From NCBI GenBank assembly GCA_019358835.1, contig JAHHIH010000003.1:248001-312000 (forward strand): DNA of 64,000 nucleotides. Direction: 5' to 3'. The DNA is from Tildeniella torsiva UHER 1998/13D (GTDB lineage: Bacteria > Cyanobacteriota > Cyanobacteriia > Phormidesmidales > Phormidesmidaceae). Below are positions 30,572 to 39,366 of the stretch, one piece after another (the stretch's first letter is position 1; every line of letters begins with the position of its first letter). The notes below the pieces were generated by a model. That model saw only the letters and a program-made list of their open reading frames with translations. It ran no database searches and was not told the origin of the DNA. A program made the translations under genes and the position numbers.

Positions 30572-31438
30572 ATGATTGCTCTTATGCCCCACGGGTCTTG
30601 TTTCCTGTGGGATCCCCAGCTGACATCCCTGCATGTGGCCAGCGACCTAGCCGTCGCCGTCGCCTATTTTTCAATTCCGCTGCTGCTGCTGCTCAACCGA
30701 CAGCACATCGACCTTCAGATTCGACCGGTGCTGCTGCTCTTTGCGGCCTTTATTTTTAGCTGTGGCATTGGCCACGGCCTGCGCGTGTGGAATATCTGGC
30801 ATACCAACTACTGGCTCGAAGGCGCTTGGACCTGGATTACTGCCGTGATCAGCCTCTACACCGCCTGGGAGCTGAAGGCCCTGGTGCCGCAGCTGCTCAA
30901 CACCCACAAAGATCTAGTCACCATTCGGGCGCTGGTCGAGCAAGACCCCCTCACCGGCATTGCCAACCGCCGGGGGCTAGAGGCCGCCTTGACCGCTCTG
31001 GTCTATCAGCCCGGCGCGACGGGGCACACCCTCATGCTGCTTGATCTCGACGGGTTTAAAGACATTAACGACACCTACGGGCACAGCGCAGGCGACCAGC
31101 TGCTTCAGGCAGTGGGGCAGGTGCTGAGTCGTCAGATTCGCACCACCGACCTAGCGGCCCGCATTGGCGGTGACGAGTTTGCCCTGCTGATGGTGGGCTG
31201 CCTGCCCGAAGAAGCCCTGGATAAAGCCGAGGTCATTCGCCAAGCGATTTTGCAGATCACCATGCCCCAGCTCAATCCGCCTAGCCGTTGCCCACTGATT
31301 TCGGTCAGCATTGGCCTCAGCGGCTTTACCTCCGACCAAGGCATTACCCAGAGCTACCAGCTGGCCGACGCGGCCCTCTACGCTGCTAAATACAACGGCA
31401 AAAACCAGATTCAGGTAGCCGCCCCTGTGGCGGTATAG
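30572..31438 (+). CDS. Diguanylate cyclase with ethylene-receptor-like transmembrane sensor
   Basis: This protein of about 288 residues has three N-terminal membrane helices (roughly 15-105) resembling the plant ETR1 ethylene-binding domain: CFLWDPQLTSLHVASDLAVA, then AYFSIPLLLLLNR, then FIFSCGIGHGLRVWNIWH. The Cys-x3-His pair that ligates Cu(I) in ETR1 is present in SCGIGH, as are the helix-1 Asp and the Tyr-x2-Ile-Pro. A GGDEF domain follows (ARIGGDEFALLM) with an RTTD inhibition site. ATG 30572 is chosen; GTG 30563 adds three residues. It converges on the next gene with seven bases between stops. Confidence 0.9.
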   Translation: MIALMPHGSCFLWDPQLTSLHVASDLAVAVAYFSIPLLLLLNRQHIDLQIRPVLLLFAAFIFSCGIGHGLRVWNIWHTNYWLEGAWTWITAVISLYTAWELKALVPQLLNTHKDLVTIRALVEQDPLTGIANRRGLEAALTALVYQPGATGHTLMLLDLDGFKDINDTYGHSAGDQLLQAVGQVLSRQIRTTDLAARIGGDEFALLMVGCLPEEALDKAEVIRQAILQITMPQLNPPSRCPLISVSIGLSGFTSDQGITQSYQLADAALYAAKYNGKNQIQVAAPVAV

Positions 31439-31445
31439 AGCCGCT

Positions 31446-33359
31446 TTAATTTTTGATGAACCCACCCAGGTCTGGCCGGTAGCGGGCTACGAACCCCCCT
31501 TGCGCGTCATAAACGGCCACCTGACGATCAACCTGGTGGCTGGTGGTAATAATCTGCTCAATCAGCTGCTGAGAGCTGGGGTTGAGCTGGTTCGTAAAGG
31601 CAAAGGTGCCGTCGGCAGCGGGGGGAGTAATGGCCTGGCGTAGCGGCTCGGCGTACTGGCTAGAGAGCACCACGCGAATTTGGCTGGCATCTTCGCGCAC
31701 AGTGCAGGGGGTGGCCGAAAATTCGCAGAGCTGGGTTAGGTTAGTGGTCAGCGTTTGCAGGGCTACGGCGGTGCGCAATCGGTTTTGGGCATTGGCCATG
31801 GCCGGTCGGTAGGTCTCTAGCAGTACCCCACCCTCCGCCGCCAGAATAGTGTCGGAGGGAATTTGCTGGGCGCTGGCCACCGCCTGTTGCCATTGGCCGA
31901 CCGCCAGGGTCCACTGGCCCTTGGCCTCGGCAGCGGCGGCATTGCGGGCGGCCTGCACCGCCTGGTGGTAGTTGCGAGCGCCAGCCTCCTCTAGGGTAGA
32001 GCGGTTGCTGGCGCGGTTCAGCTGCTGCCGATAGTCGCTGAGCTGGGCCTGGGCTTCGCCATAGATCATGGTGCCCTGGGGAATCAGCGACAGCCCCTTA
32101 ATGGCCGCCTGCCACTCCTTGGCGGCCAGCTGCCAGCCCGCCAGGGAGTTAGCGGTTTCCATCCGCTGGCGGGCTAGGTCGCCCGTCTGAATGGCGGTGC
32201 TGAAATTGGCTTCGGCCTCCTCTTCGGCCACGATGCGGCGGCCAATGGCGCTGTAGTTAGCGCGGTACTCACGCAGCTTTTGCTGGCTGTAGTCAAAGGC
32301 CGGGCTGTCGGCGGGAATGGTGCTGAGCTGGTCGATCGCCTGCTGCCAGAGCAGATGCACTTTCACCCATCGCTCTACCGGGTGGGGTGGAGATTGACTC
32401 AGGTTGGCGGCCTCGCCAGCCAGCGCCTGGGCCTGGGCAATAGCATTGAGGGAGACAATGCTGCCCTGGTAGCGCCCCAGGTCGCCCTGGGCGACGTCGT
32501 AGTGCGATGACCAGGTGGGGATGGGGGCCAGCATATCGATCGCCGTCTGGAGATCGACCTGGGCAGTAGCCAGATCTTCGCCGTTAGGGCTACTCGCTAG
32601 GGTAGCCTGGGCCAGGTCGTAGTACTCGGTGGCCTGAGCGAGGCGATCGCAGCTCCCCACTATGCAGGGCCGCGACAGGGCGTAGGCAAAGGCCCCGCTG
32701 CCCACCAAAATTAGCCCCGCCAGGCCGTAGCTCCAGTAGTACCGCAGCGATCGCAGCCCCTGGCGAGCCCAAGTCTGACTGCGCTCACCCCACCCAGGCC
32801 CAGCCGGGGGCTGCACCGCTGCATCGGGCAGCGCTAGGGCCGCATCGCTAAACCCAAGCCCAGGGGAATCCGTTCTGGTGTTGGCCTCAGCAGCCCTGAC
32901 CTCAGGCTCAAAAGCTCCAGCGTCAGCCAGGCCATCGGGGCGATCGCTGGCGGTGGTTGCGACCTCAGTATTGACCTCAGGGGGCGCAGCCGTTGCCGGA
33001 AAGATCACCTGCACCGCGTCCTCAGGATGCCAGGTAAAGGTGTGCATCGCGTAGGGCTGAGAGACACCCTTGAGCTTGAGGTAAATTCGCACCGGCAGGG
33101 CAGCAACCGCCGCCCAGTCAGCCTCGGGCAGCCCCACCCTGGGCACCAGTTCCCGGAACGCCAGCTCCAGATCCCTAAGCAGGTCACTGGGCGCACCCAC
33201 CTCCGGGGGCTTATGCTCGGCCAGCAGCAGCAGTCGCCCCGCCCGCTCTGAGCAGTCGAGTCTCAGCCCAGGGTAGCGATTCGCCGCTCTGAGGTAGGTG
33301 GCAAAGGCCTGCTGAAGCGGCTCAAAGCCGGTGGCGGTAGACGGTGATAGTGAGGTCAT
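31446..33359 (-). CDS. Large single-pass membrane protein with helical repeats
   Basis: This 637-residue protein has an N-terminal globular domain (1-120; YLRAANRYPGLRLDCSERAG, VRIYLKLKGVSQPYAMHTFTW), a Pro/Ala-rich linker, one membrane helix near 205-225 (YGLAGLILVGSGAFAYALS), then helical repeats (AQAQLSDYRQQLN, AAAEAKGQWTLAVGQWQQAV, EWQAAIKGLSLIPQGTMIYG). A C-terminal domain of about 110 residues ends YDAQGGFVARYRPDLGGFIK. It shares plan and repeat flavour with the protein encoded at 26454-28433. No named family or catalytic motif is recognised. Confidence 0.85.
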   Translation of the reverse strand: MTSLSPSTATGFEPLQQAFATYLRAANRYPGLRLDCSERAGRLLLLAEHKPPEVGAPSDLLRDLELAFRELVPRVGLPEADWAAVAALPVRIYLKLKGVSQPYAMHTFTWHPEDAVQVIFPATAAPPEVNTEVATTASDRPDGLADAGAFEPEVRAAEANTRTDSPGLGFSDAALALPDAAVQPPAGPGWGERSQTWARQGLRSLRYYWSYGLAGLILVGSGAFAYALSRPCIVGSCDRLAQATEYYDLAQATLASSPNGEDLATAQVDLQTAIDMLAPIPTWSSHYDVAQGDLGRYQGSIVSLNAIAQAQALAGEAANLSQSPPHPVERWVKVHLLWQQAIDQLSTIPADSPAFDYSQQKLREYRANYSAIGRRIVAEEEAEANFSTAIQTGDLARQRMETANSLAGWQLAAKEWQAAIKGLSLIPQGTMIYGEAQAQLSDYRQQLNRASNRSTLEEAGARNYHQAVQAARNAAAAEAKGQWTLAVGQWQQAVASAQQIPSDTILAAEGGVLLETYRPAMANAQNRLRTAVALQTLTTNLTQLCEFSATPCTVREDASQIRVVLSSQYAEPLRQAITPPAADGTFAFTNQLNPSSQQLIEQIITTSHQVDRQVAVYDAQGGFVARYRPDLGGFIKN

Positions 33360-33545
33360 AGAGTACCGATGGATATTGCCCCAAACAGCAGTGCTCCCAA
33401 GCGCGAACGACCCTGGATGACGAGCCAGGCCAATGGCCCGAGGCCATCGACAACTACCCCTGAGCTAGGGCAGGGGCGGCCTTAGTGAGTATGCTAGTGC
33501 AAGGTTGATATTCTGAGACAAGATATCTGGGGTGGATAGATCGCG

Positions 33546-34259
33546 GTGCTGATTCTAATTGTGGAAGACGAGGCCGAAATTGCCCGCCTGATTCGGCTTT
33601 ACCTCGAAAAAGAGGGCTTTACCTGTGAGGTCTGCGACGACGGCGAAACCGCCCTGCGCTACCAACAGACGCTCCAGCCCGATCTGATGATTCTCGACGT
33701 TATGCTGCCCAAGCTCGACGGTCTGGAGGTGTGCGCCCGCGTGCGCCAGGGGCCGGGGGCCAAAGACCCCTACATTCTTATGCTCACCGCCCGAGGCGAA
33801 GAAATCGACCGCATCATTGGTTTATCTACCGGGGCCGACGACTATCTGGTCAAGCCCTTTAGCCCCAGGGAACTGGTGGCCAGGGTGCGAGCCCTGCTGC
33901 GCCGCAGCCTGCGCCACAGCCAGGAAGCCCCGGCTCAGACCTACCGCACGGCTCACTTTAGCCTCGACCTCGACCAGCGCACCGCCCATCGCCAGGGAGA
34001 CTCTGGCGATCTAGAACTGCTCGATCTCACCCCCCTGGAGTTTGACCTGCTGGCCACCTTCATGAGCTACCCTGGCCGGGTCTGGAGCCGCCACCACCTG
34101 ATCGAAAAACTCTGGGGCGAAGATTTCTTTGGCGACGAGCGCGTCGTCGATACCCACATCGCTCGCCTGCGCAAAAAGGTTGAGCCCGACTCGTCGCAGC
34201 CCACCTTTGTCAAAACTGTGACCGGCGTGGGGTATCGGTTTGAGGATGAGGCGGGGTAA
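33546..34259 (+). CDS. OmpR/PhoB-family response regulator
   Basis: This 237-residue DNA-binding regulator has a receiver at 1-115 (LILIVEDEAEIARLI; phospho-Asp in LMILDVMLPKLDG; Lys in LVKPFSPREL) and a winged-helix domain at about 140-235 (LDLTPLEFDLLATFMSYPGR, VVDTHIARLRKKVEPD, VTGVGYRFED). The start is GTG. No histidine kinase is adjacent, so it is an orphan within the window. A C/T-rich low-complexity spacer separates it from the methyltransferase gene downstream. Confidence 0.95.
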   Translation: MLILIVEDEAEIARLIRLYLEKEGFTCEVCDDGETALRYQQTLQPDLMILDVMLPKLDGLEVCARVRQGPGAKDPYILMLTARGEEIDRIIGLSTGADDYLVKPFSPRELVARVRALLRRSLRHSQEAPAQTYRTAHFSLDLDQRTAHRQGDSGDLELLDLTPLEFDLLATFMSYPGRVWSRHHLIEKLWGEDFFGDERVVDTHIARLRKKVEPDSSQPTFVKTVTGVGYRFEDEAG

Positions 34260-34394
34260 GGGAGTAGGTGAGTGAAGGAGTTGAGGAGTAAGGGGGTGAG
34301 GAGGATGGCGAAGATGGGGAAGAGAGGAGACTGCACTATCTTCTAAAGATTGAACTTTCCTCACCTTCCCCATCCCCCTCACCTTCCCACCCCC
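34260..34394. repeat. Low-complexity G-rich/C-rich spacer able to pair with itself
   Basis: A G/A-rich half (GGTGAGGAGGATGGCGAAGA around 34295-34315) is followed by a C/T-rich half (CCTCACCTTCCCCATCCCCC around 34359-34378) that is close to its complement. The methyltransferase ATG follows the C/T-rich half directly, so the spacer may fold over its start region. It resembles the intergenic low-complexity elements elsewhere in this window. Confidence 0.6.
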
Positions 34395-35171
34395 ATGTCC
34401 CTCTGGCAGCTAGACCAAATCCGCATCGTCCTGGTCGAGCCAGCGGGGCCGCTGAACGTGGGTGCCACAGCACGGGTGATGAAGAACATGGGGCTGTGCC
34501 ACCTGGTGCTGGTCAACCCCCAGTGCGACCCAGCCGCCGAGGAAGCCCAGCGGATGGCGGTGCACGGCGGCGATGTGCTGGCGGCGGCGACCACGGTGTC
34601 GAGCCTGCCGGAGGCGATCGCGGGGTGTGAACGGGCGATCGCCACCACCGGTCGTCTGCACCGCCAAGACCAGCCCCTGGAACTGCCCGAGGTGGCTCTG
34701 CCCTGGCTGTTGCCCCCTACCCCAGCCGAGAGCTTTGCCGCCGCCCTGATCTTTGGCCCCGAAGACCGGGGGCTGAGCAACGACGAGCTGGTCTATGCCC
34801 AGCGCTGGGTGCGCATTCCGGCCAGCGATAGCTATCCGTCGCTGAATCTAGCCCAGGCGGTGGCGGTGTGTGCCTATTTGCTCCACCGGGGGGCGATCGC
34901 CGAGGCGCTAGGGGAATCGTTTCCAACCGTGGGGGTAGCCGCGACAGCAGGACATTTAGCCCCTTTAGAGCAGATGGAGGGCTTTTATCAAGATTTGGAA
35001 ATCGTTTTGCTAAAAATCGGTTATCTTTACCCCCATACCGCCGCAAGCCGCATGGCTAAACTGCGGCGATTGCTGCATCGAGCCGGCCCCGATCGCCAAG
35101 AATTGGCTATGCTTAGGGGCGTTTTGCGGCAGATCAACTGGGCGGCCAGCCAGGCCCCCCCAGAAAACTGA
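34395..35171 (+). CDS. TrmJ-like SpoU-family RNA 2'-O-methyltransferase
   Basis: This 258-residue SPOUT-fold methyltransferase is expected to methylate a ribose 2'-hydroxyl in tRNA using S-adenosylmethionine. Motif 1 is VLVEPAGPLNVGATARVMKN, motif 2 LIFGPEDRGLSNDEL, and motif 3 ASDSYPSLNLAQAVAVCAYL, which together form the trefoil knot. The C-terminal 80 residues match the TrmJ dimer extension (RMAKLRRLLHRAGPDRQELA). The ATG at 34395 is preferred; the upstream codons derive from the low-complexity spacer. Confidence 0.92.
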   Translation: MSLWQLDQIRIVLVEPAGPLNVGATARVMKNMGLCHLVLVNPQCDPAAEEAQRMAVHGGDVLAAATTVSSLPEAIAGCERAIATTGRLHRQDQPLELPEVALPWLLPPTPAESFAAALIFGPEDRGLSNDELVYAQRWVRIPASDSYPSLNLAQAVAVCAYLLHRGAIAEALGESFPTVGVAATAGHLAPLEQMEGFYQDLEIVLLKIGYLYPHTAASRMAKLRRLLHRAGPDRQELAMLRGVLRQINWAASQAPPEN

Positions 35172-35245
35172 CAGACGACTAACCCGCGATCGCAGCGGCA
35201 AATGGGTGAACGGCACACAGGGCGAAAGGCACAGGGCGAACGACC

Positions 35246-37105
35246 ATGGCACAGTACGACGATCCTCGCAATCCATTTTCGGCAGGCCGTCCCGAGGCGG
35301 GCTCGCCCTGGGGAGAGTCGGCCCCAGGGCCAAGCCCAGGCCGCGATGGACTTCAGCTACCAGGCGAAGCTGATCCCGGCGGCTGGGGCCGTGACGGGCA
35401 GCAGCGCCTCTCGCCCGTGGCTCGCCGTCGCAACCAGTGGCGACAGCACCAGCAGCTCGCCCCCGACTTTGGCCCGGCCCCGGTGGAGCCCGAGATCGAA
35501 CCTGTCCTTCGCCCCACCGCCCGCAACGCCTCGCTACCCACCTTCAAGCGCGGCCCAGCCCCAGCCCCCCAGCCCCCCAGCGGCCCGCCCCGGCCTGAGC
35601 GATCGACCAGCCTAGTCCCACCAAGCGCTCCTCGCCCCGGAGCCCCGCCGCTGCAAATGCATCCCCACAGCATTCACCCCAGCACCTTGAATCCCAGCGG
35701 TGCTGTCGCTCCAGCGGTCGGGCAAACTGCCGCCAGAGCCCTGCCCCCCAACGTCACCCCTCTGCGACCCCAGGCGCGGCGCGGGGCGATCGCCCCTGCC
35801 GCCCCCCCTCGCCAGCGCCCAGAACGGTCGGCCCCTGGCCTGTTGGAAGAGAACCCGAACCCCAGCGGTGCAGGTGACAGTCCGCTACCGCTCCGGCGAT
35901 CGCGGGCGGCCACGGCCCGGCGACGGTTGGCCAACCCGCCTCTGCCCCTGCTCTACCTGATTCGCCTGGTGATTTTGGGAGTGGGGGTAGCGGCGATCGC
36001 CGGTACCCTGCTGTCGGTGCTCAGCCCCAGCAATGTGGCGGCCCCCGGTGAAACCCCGACCCCGGCAGCGCAGGCCAACCCCGGTCGTGCCCCAGGCTCT
36101 CTGGTGCAGGGCAGCGCCGCCGCCACCGTAGCCGACCTGCGCCTGACCGGCGAAATTTCTCACCTCAAGGGCGAGCTAGAGCAGCTCGCCACCCTCACCC
36201 CAGGGCTAACCCCCCTAGGCTTTGCCGTTGACCTCGATTCTGGCCAGTACGTTGACCTGGGTGGGGCCGAACCCGTGGCCTCAGCCAGCACCATCAAGGT
36301 GCCCATTTTGGTGGCTTTTTTGCAGCAGGTCGATGCGGGCACCCTGGCCCTCAACCAATCCATGGCCCTGCAAGAGGAGTACATGGCGAACGGCTCAGGC
36401 ACCCTGCGCGGCGAACCGGTGGGCACTGAATACACCGCCTTAGATATCGCCACCCGCATGATTGTGACCAGCGACAACACCGCCACCAACATGATGATCG
36501 CGGCTCTGGGAGGCATGGAAACGCTCAACCAAACCTTTGCCGCCTGGGGGCTAGAGCAAACCCTGCTGCGCAACCCCCTGCCCGATCTAGACGGCACTAA
36601 CACCACCAGTGCCAAAGACCTGACCCTGCTGATGGCCCTGATCGACCAGGGAGGGCTGCTGACACCCCGATCGCGCGATCGCCTCTTCAGCATCATGCAG
36701 CGCACCGAGAATGAAAGCCTGATTCCCTCTGGCATTCGCGATGGCTCGCTACTGGCCAACAAAACCGGCGATATCGGGGCCATGCTGGGCGATGTCGCCC
36801 TAGTCGATGTGCCCAACGGCAAGCGCTACGCCCTGGCCGTACTGGTGCAGCGCCCCGCCAACGATGGCCGCGCCAGCGAACTCATTCGCCGCATGACCGA
36901 AACCATCCACGCCGAAATGGCCCAGCCCGTGGCCCCCGTCGGCGGCAGCACTGCCACCCCCGCCCCGCTCAGCCCCCCAGGAGAGTTTGAGACCGAACCG
37001 CCGCCCGAGGAATTTGAGACCCAAACCCCCCAGGAGTATGAAAACCCCTATGCCCCAGTTCCGGCAGAAAGGTCACCGGCGCGGGATGAGATTCCGCCAG
37101 GGTAG
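35246..37105 (+). CDS. Membrane-anchored serine hydrolase of the class A beta-lactamase fold
   Basis: This 619-residue protein has a long Pro/Arg/Gly-rich cytoplasmic-type N-terminus (1-230), one membrane helix (about 236-262, LLYLIRLVILGVGVAAIAGT), a periplasmic class-A-fold domain (about 290-560) and a Pro/Glu-rich tail. The three active-site motifs are present: S348-T-I-K351, S409-D-N and K506-T-G. The omega-loop region (LPDLDGTNTTSAKDL) is short and shows no obvious Glu166 equivalent. A cell-wall-related or penicillin-binding role is more likely than antibiotic hydrolysis; that is inference. Confidence 0.88.
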   Translation: MAQYDDPRNPFSAGRPEAGSPWGESAPGPSPGRDGLQLPGEADPGGWGRDGQQRLSPVARRRNQWRQHQQLAPDFGPAPVEPEIEPVLRPTARNASLPTFKRGPAPAPQPPSGPPRPERSTSLVPPSAPRPGAPPLQMHPHSIHPSTLNPSGAVAPAVGQTAARALPPNVTPLRPQARRGAIAPAAPPRQRPERSAPGLLEENPNPSGAGDSPLPLRRSRAATARRRLANPPLPLLYLIRLVILGVGVAAIAGTLLSVLSPSNVAAPGETPTPAAQANPGRAPGSLVQGSAAATVADLRLTGEISHLKGELEQLATLTPGLTPLGFAVDLDSGQYVDLGGAEPVASASTIKVPILVAFLQQVDAGTLALNQSMALQEEYMANGSGTLRGEPVGTEYTALDIATRMIVTSDNTATNMMIAALGGMETLNQTFAAWGLEQTLLRNPLPDLDGTNTTSAKDLTLLMALIDQGGLLTPRSRDRLFSIMQRTENESLIPSGIRDGSLLANKTGDIGAMLGDVALVDVPNGKRYALAVLVQRPANDGRASELIRRMTETIHAEMAQPVAPVGGSTATPAPLSPPGEFETEPPPEEFETQTPQEYENPYAPVPAERSPARDEIPPG

Positions 37106-37108
37106 GAA

Positions 37109-37188
37109 AGTTTTGAGTTTTGAGTGCTTAGTTTTGAGTTTTTGCTGTGCTCGAAGCATTCAAAACTTAAAATTCAAAATTCAAAACT
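37109..37188. repeat. AT-rich intergenic inverted repeat (first copy)
   Basis: Repeated AGTTTTGAG units (37109-37143) face repeated TTCAAAA units (37158-37188) across a central GCTGTGCTCGAAGC spacer, giving an imperfect hairpin. The same building blocks recur at 38028-38110, 47283-47310 and 48999-49023, so this is a dispersed element. It lies between convergent genes and could also terminate both. Confidence 0.8.
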
Positions 37189-37203
37189 CTCCCCATCCCC
37201 TTC

Positions 37204-37956
37204 TCAATACAAAAACCGCTCGTGGCGAATCACGTCTTCGCCTTCGAGCTGGTCGTAGCTGCCGCCGTTTACCTGGTACACCGCTAAAGCCTGGTCGCTA
37301 ACGTGGTACTGACGGTTGCCGTCGATGGCAATGTAGGTGCCCTGGCTGTTGCGTACGTCAGTGGTGGTGAGGGTTTCGCTGTTGGTTTTGTTGGTGCCAA
37401 TGTAGCTCAGCCCCTGGGGGGTTTGGCACAGGTGAATGGCAAAGGATTTGGTCTCAAAAAATGCCTCCGGTCGGTTGTCGCCGCAGGGGCCAGTGGTGCT
37501 TTCTTCGGCGGTGGGAGACGGTGCTGCGACCTGAGCCGTGGTGTCGATAAAGTCGCCCCGCACCCAGCCCTCAGTTTTGGATTGAGCAAACTTGACGTAG
37601 TACCAGCTCAGGCCCCCTTCGCCCTCGGCCAGGCGCAGCAGCGTCACTATGTCGCCACCGAGACCGAAGCCCCGCGAGGTGGATTGGGTGGTGGGCTGCG
37701 ATCGCACATTCACCTGCGACCCCTCCCCCTGGGTGACCAGCTGAGCCGTGCGGCTGGGGTCGATGGGCGTCGATCGATAGCCGCCATCGTCCACCGATTC
37801 TGCCAGAGCCTCACCTGCCGTGGGCGTACTCTCCGCTCCGCCGGGCACAGTTGCCTCAGGGGATGCGGTCACGTCAGTGCCCCGATTGCAGCCGCCCAGC
37901 AGCGTCACCGTCAGCAGCAATCCCAGTCCTATGGCATTTCCCCGGCCCAAACCCAT
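37204..37956 (-). CDS. Predicted lipoprotein with SH3-like domain
   Basis: This 250-residue lipoprotein has signal MGLGRGNAIGLGLLLTVTLL with lipobox GGC (Cys23). A bacterial SH3-like domain spans about 75-140 (TQGEGSQVNVRSQPTTQ, LLRLAEGEGGLSWYYVKF, EGWVRGDFIDTT). A second domain of about 100 residues (CGDNRPEAFFETKSFAIHLC, GTYIAIDGNRQYHV) contains a Cys pair and has the look of a small beta-rich fold. It probably sits at the periplasmic face near peptidoglycan. Function beyond binding cannot be inferred. Confidence 0.86.
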   Translation of the reverse strand: MGLGRGNAIGLGLLLTVTLLGGCNRGTDVTASPEATVPGGAESTPTAGEALAESVDDGGYRSTPIDPSRTAQLVTQGEGSQVNVRSQPTTQSTSRGFGLGGDIVTLLRLAEGEGGLSWYYVKFAQSKTEGWVRGDFIDTTAQVAAPSPTAEESTTGPCGDNRPEAFFETKSFAIHLCQTPQGLSYIGTNKTNSETLTTTDVRNSQGTYIAIDGNRQYHVSDQALAVYQVNGGSYDQLEGEDVIRHERFLY

Positions 37957-38027
37957 GCCTTACCTCCCGGCCAAATGTCGCCGCTAATGGTAGCGCAAAA
38001 GGGAAGGGGGGAGAAAAGGGGAAGAAT

Positions 38028-38110
38028 GAAGAGTTTTAAGTTTTGAATTTTAAGTTTTGAATGCTTTGCGTACAACAGAAATTCAAAACTCAAAACTAAA
38101 CCCTCAAAAC
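38028..38110. repeat. AT-rich intergenic inverted repeat (second copy)
   Basis: GAGTTTTAAGTTTTGAATTT at 38031-38050 faces ATTCAAAACTCAAAACTAAA near 38080-38099, followed by two direct copies of CCCTCAAAACTAAA-like units. It shares building blocks with the element at 37109-37188 and flanks the other side of the SH3 lipoprotein gene. Confidence 0.78.
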
Positions 38111-38131
38111 TAAACCCTCAAAACTGGCCCC

Positions 38132-38848
38132 CTAAGCGTCCCACTTCACCTTAAACAGGCGAAACAGCTCGTAGTCTTTAGTGGAAACGACACGGGCACC
38201 CTCGGCTTTGACTAGGGCGGGCCAGCGAGCCAGGTCTTCTAGATGCACCTCGGCTCCCAAGTAGGTTTCGAGAATGGCCCAGGGTTCAGCCAGTTCGGCG
38301 TCGGGGTTGATGGCGTCAAACAAAAACCAGCCGCCGGGCTTGAGGACTTTTTTCACCTGTTGCAGTACGGTGGCCCAGTAGTCGGCGGGGTAGTAGCAGC
38401 TGACCCCGGTGGCGATCGCCATATCAAAGGTCTGGGGCTCGTACTCCAGCCGGTGGGCCGGGCCTTGGGTGACGCCCTTAAAAAGCTTTGAGTTGAGCTG
38501 GGGGCCGCGAGCGGTCAGTGCAGCGCAGGCCACGGGGCTAATTTCGTGGCCCTGAAACAGGGCATCCCACTCGCGCCAGGGGTAGATGAGAAAGCTGATG
38601 CCGCAGCCGATGTCAAGACAGCGATCGCGCTTGCGGGGCTTGACCGACTCCCAAAAGGGGGTTGAGATGCGGGGCGTCAGCGACCCGGCAATCCAGTCTT
38701 GGAACACGGCCATCTCTTCGACCTCGGGGGGCAGGTCAAAGGCTTTACCGCTAAACTCCTGGTCGTAGCGCCGGGCCACGGCCTGCACCTGGACTCCCCA
38801 AGGGGAGGGGTCGGCGGTGGGCAGGCGGCTCATGCCTTCGCCTTTCAT
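38132..38848 (-). CDS. Class I SAM-dependent methyltransferase
   Basis: This 238-residue cytoplasmic Rossmann-fold methyltransferase has motif I in CLDIGCGISFLIYP (SAM-binding glycine loop), followed by QGHEISPVACAAL, FDMAIATGVSCYYP and KPGGWFLFDAINPDAE. The acceptor is unknown. The start overlaps the stop of the small membrane-protein gene by four bases (ATGA), implying translational coupling; MSRLP at 38833 is an alternative start. Similar pairs recur in cyanobacteria as far as I recall, but I cannot name the substrate. Confidence 0.88.
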   Translation of the reverse strand: MKGEGMSRLPTADPSPWGVQVQAVARRYDQEFSGKAFDLPPEVEEMAVFQDWIAGSLTPRISTPFWESVKPRKRDRCLDIGCGISFLIYPWREWDALFQGHEISPVACAALTARGPQLNSKLFKGVTQGPAHRLEYEPQTFDMAIATGVSCYYPADYWATVLQQVKKVLKPGGWFLFDAINPDAELAEPWAILETYLGAEVHLEDLARWPALVKAEGARVVSTKDYELFRLFKVKWDA

Positions 38849-39033
38849 CCTTTCAGGGCTCGGCTAAAGTTTTGGCGGTACGACTTGTTGAGGGCCAAAA
38901 ACAGCGGCCACAGCAGGGTGAACTTGAGCCTGCCGTCGGTAAAGTTGGTGCGGTTAAACCCCGTCCAAAACTTAAAGGCCCCGCCGCCATAGATACCGGC
39001 CAACAAAAGCACGATCAATGTACCCATAGTCAC
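38845..39033 (-). CDS. Small single-pass membrane protein
   Basis: This 62-residue protein has an N-terminal helix (TLIVLLLAGIYGGGAFKFW) and a basic, aromatic C-terminal half (GRLKFTLLWPLFLALNKSYR). It is coupled to the methyltransferase gene by a four-base overlap, which argues that it is a genuine gene. MGTLIV at codon 3 (39027) is an alternative start. No function is recognised; a membrane anchor or partner for the methyltransferase is possible. Confidence 0.75.
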   Translation of the reverse strand: MTMGTLIVLLLAGIYGGGAFKFWTGFNRTNFTDGRLKFTLLWPLFLALNKSYRQNFSRALKG

Positions 39034-39366
39034 TGCTCCTCTCTATCCGGGTCGCCTATGCTTCTACAATACCAACGTTGCCCCCGGTTGCCCGCGATCG
39101 CCTTAATTTTCCAAAATCTTGTTCCCTAGGGCATTGGGCGAGGGCACCGCTCTAGCGGGTCACAACAGACCTCACCAGGGGTAGAGATAGAGGGGATGCA
39201 TTTACTTTAATCTATCCTCGGATAGAGTGAGGTCGGGGTAGGATTATACCTATCCCTGTCGATGCCCGCTCGATTCAGCGTTAGTTCAGTGTTTAGTTGA
39301 GAGCCCCTAGCCCAGCGGCGAGGGCAACCCCATCAGGAATGTTGAAAAGCATCAAGGAGACTCTAA
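39034..39366. promoter_or_regulatory. Divergent promoter region (333 bp)
   Basis: This gene-free stretch separates the divergent small membrane protein and nucleotidyltransferase genes. The dyad-like phrase TCTATCCTCGGATAGA lies near 39211-39226 and could be an operator. A GGAGA-like ribosome-binding site precedes the plus-strand ATG (AAGGAGACTCTAA). No recognised riboswitch. Confidence 0.45.
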
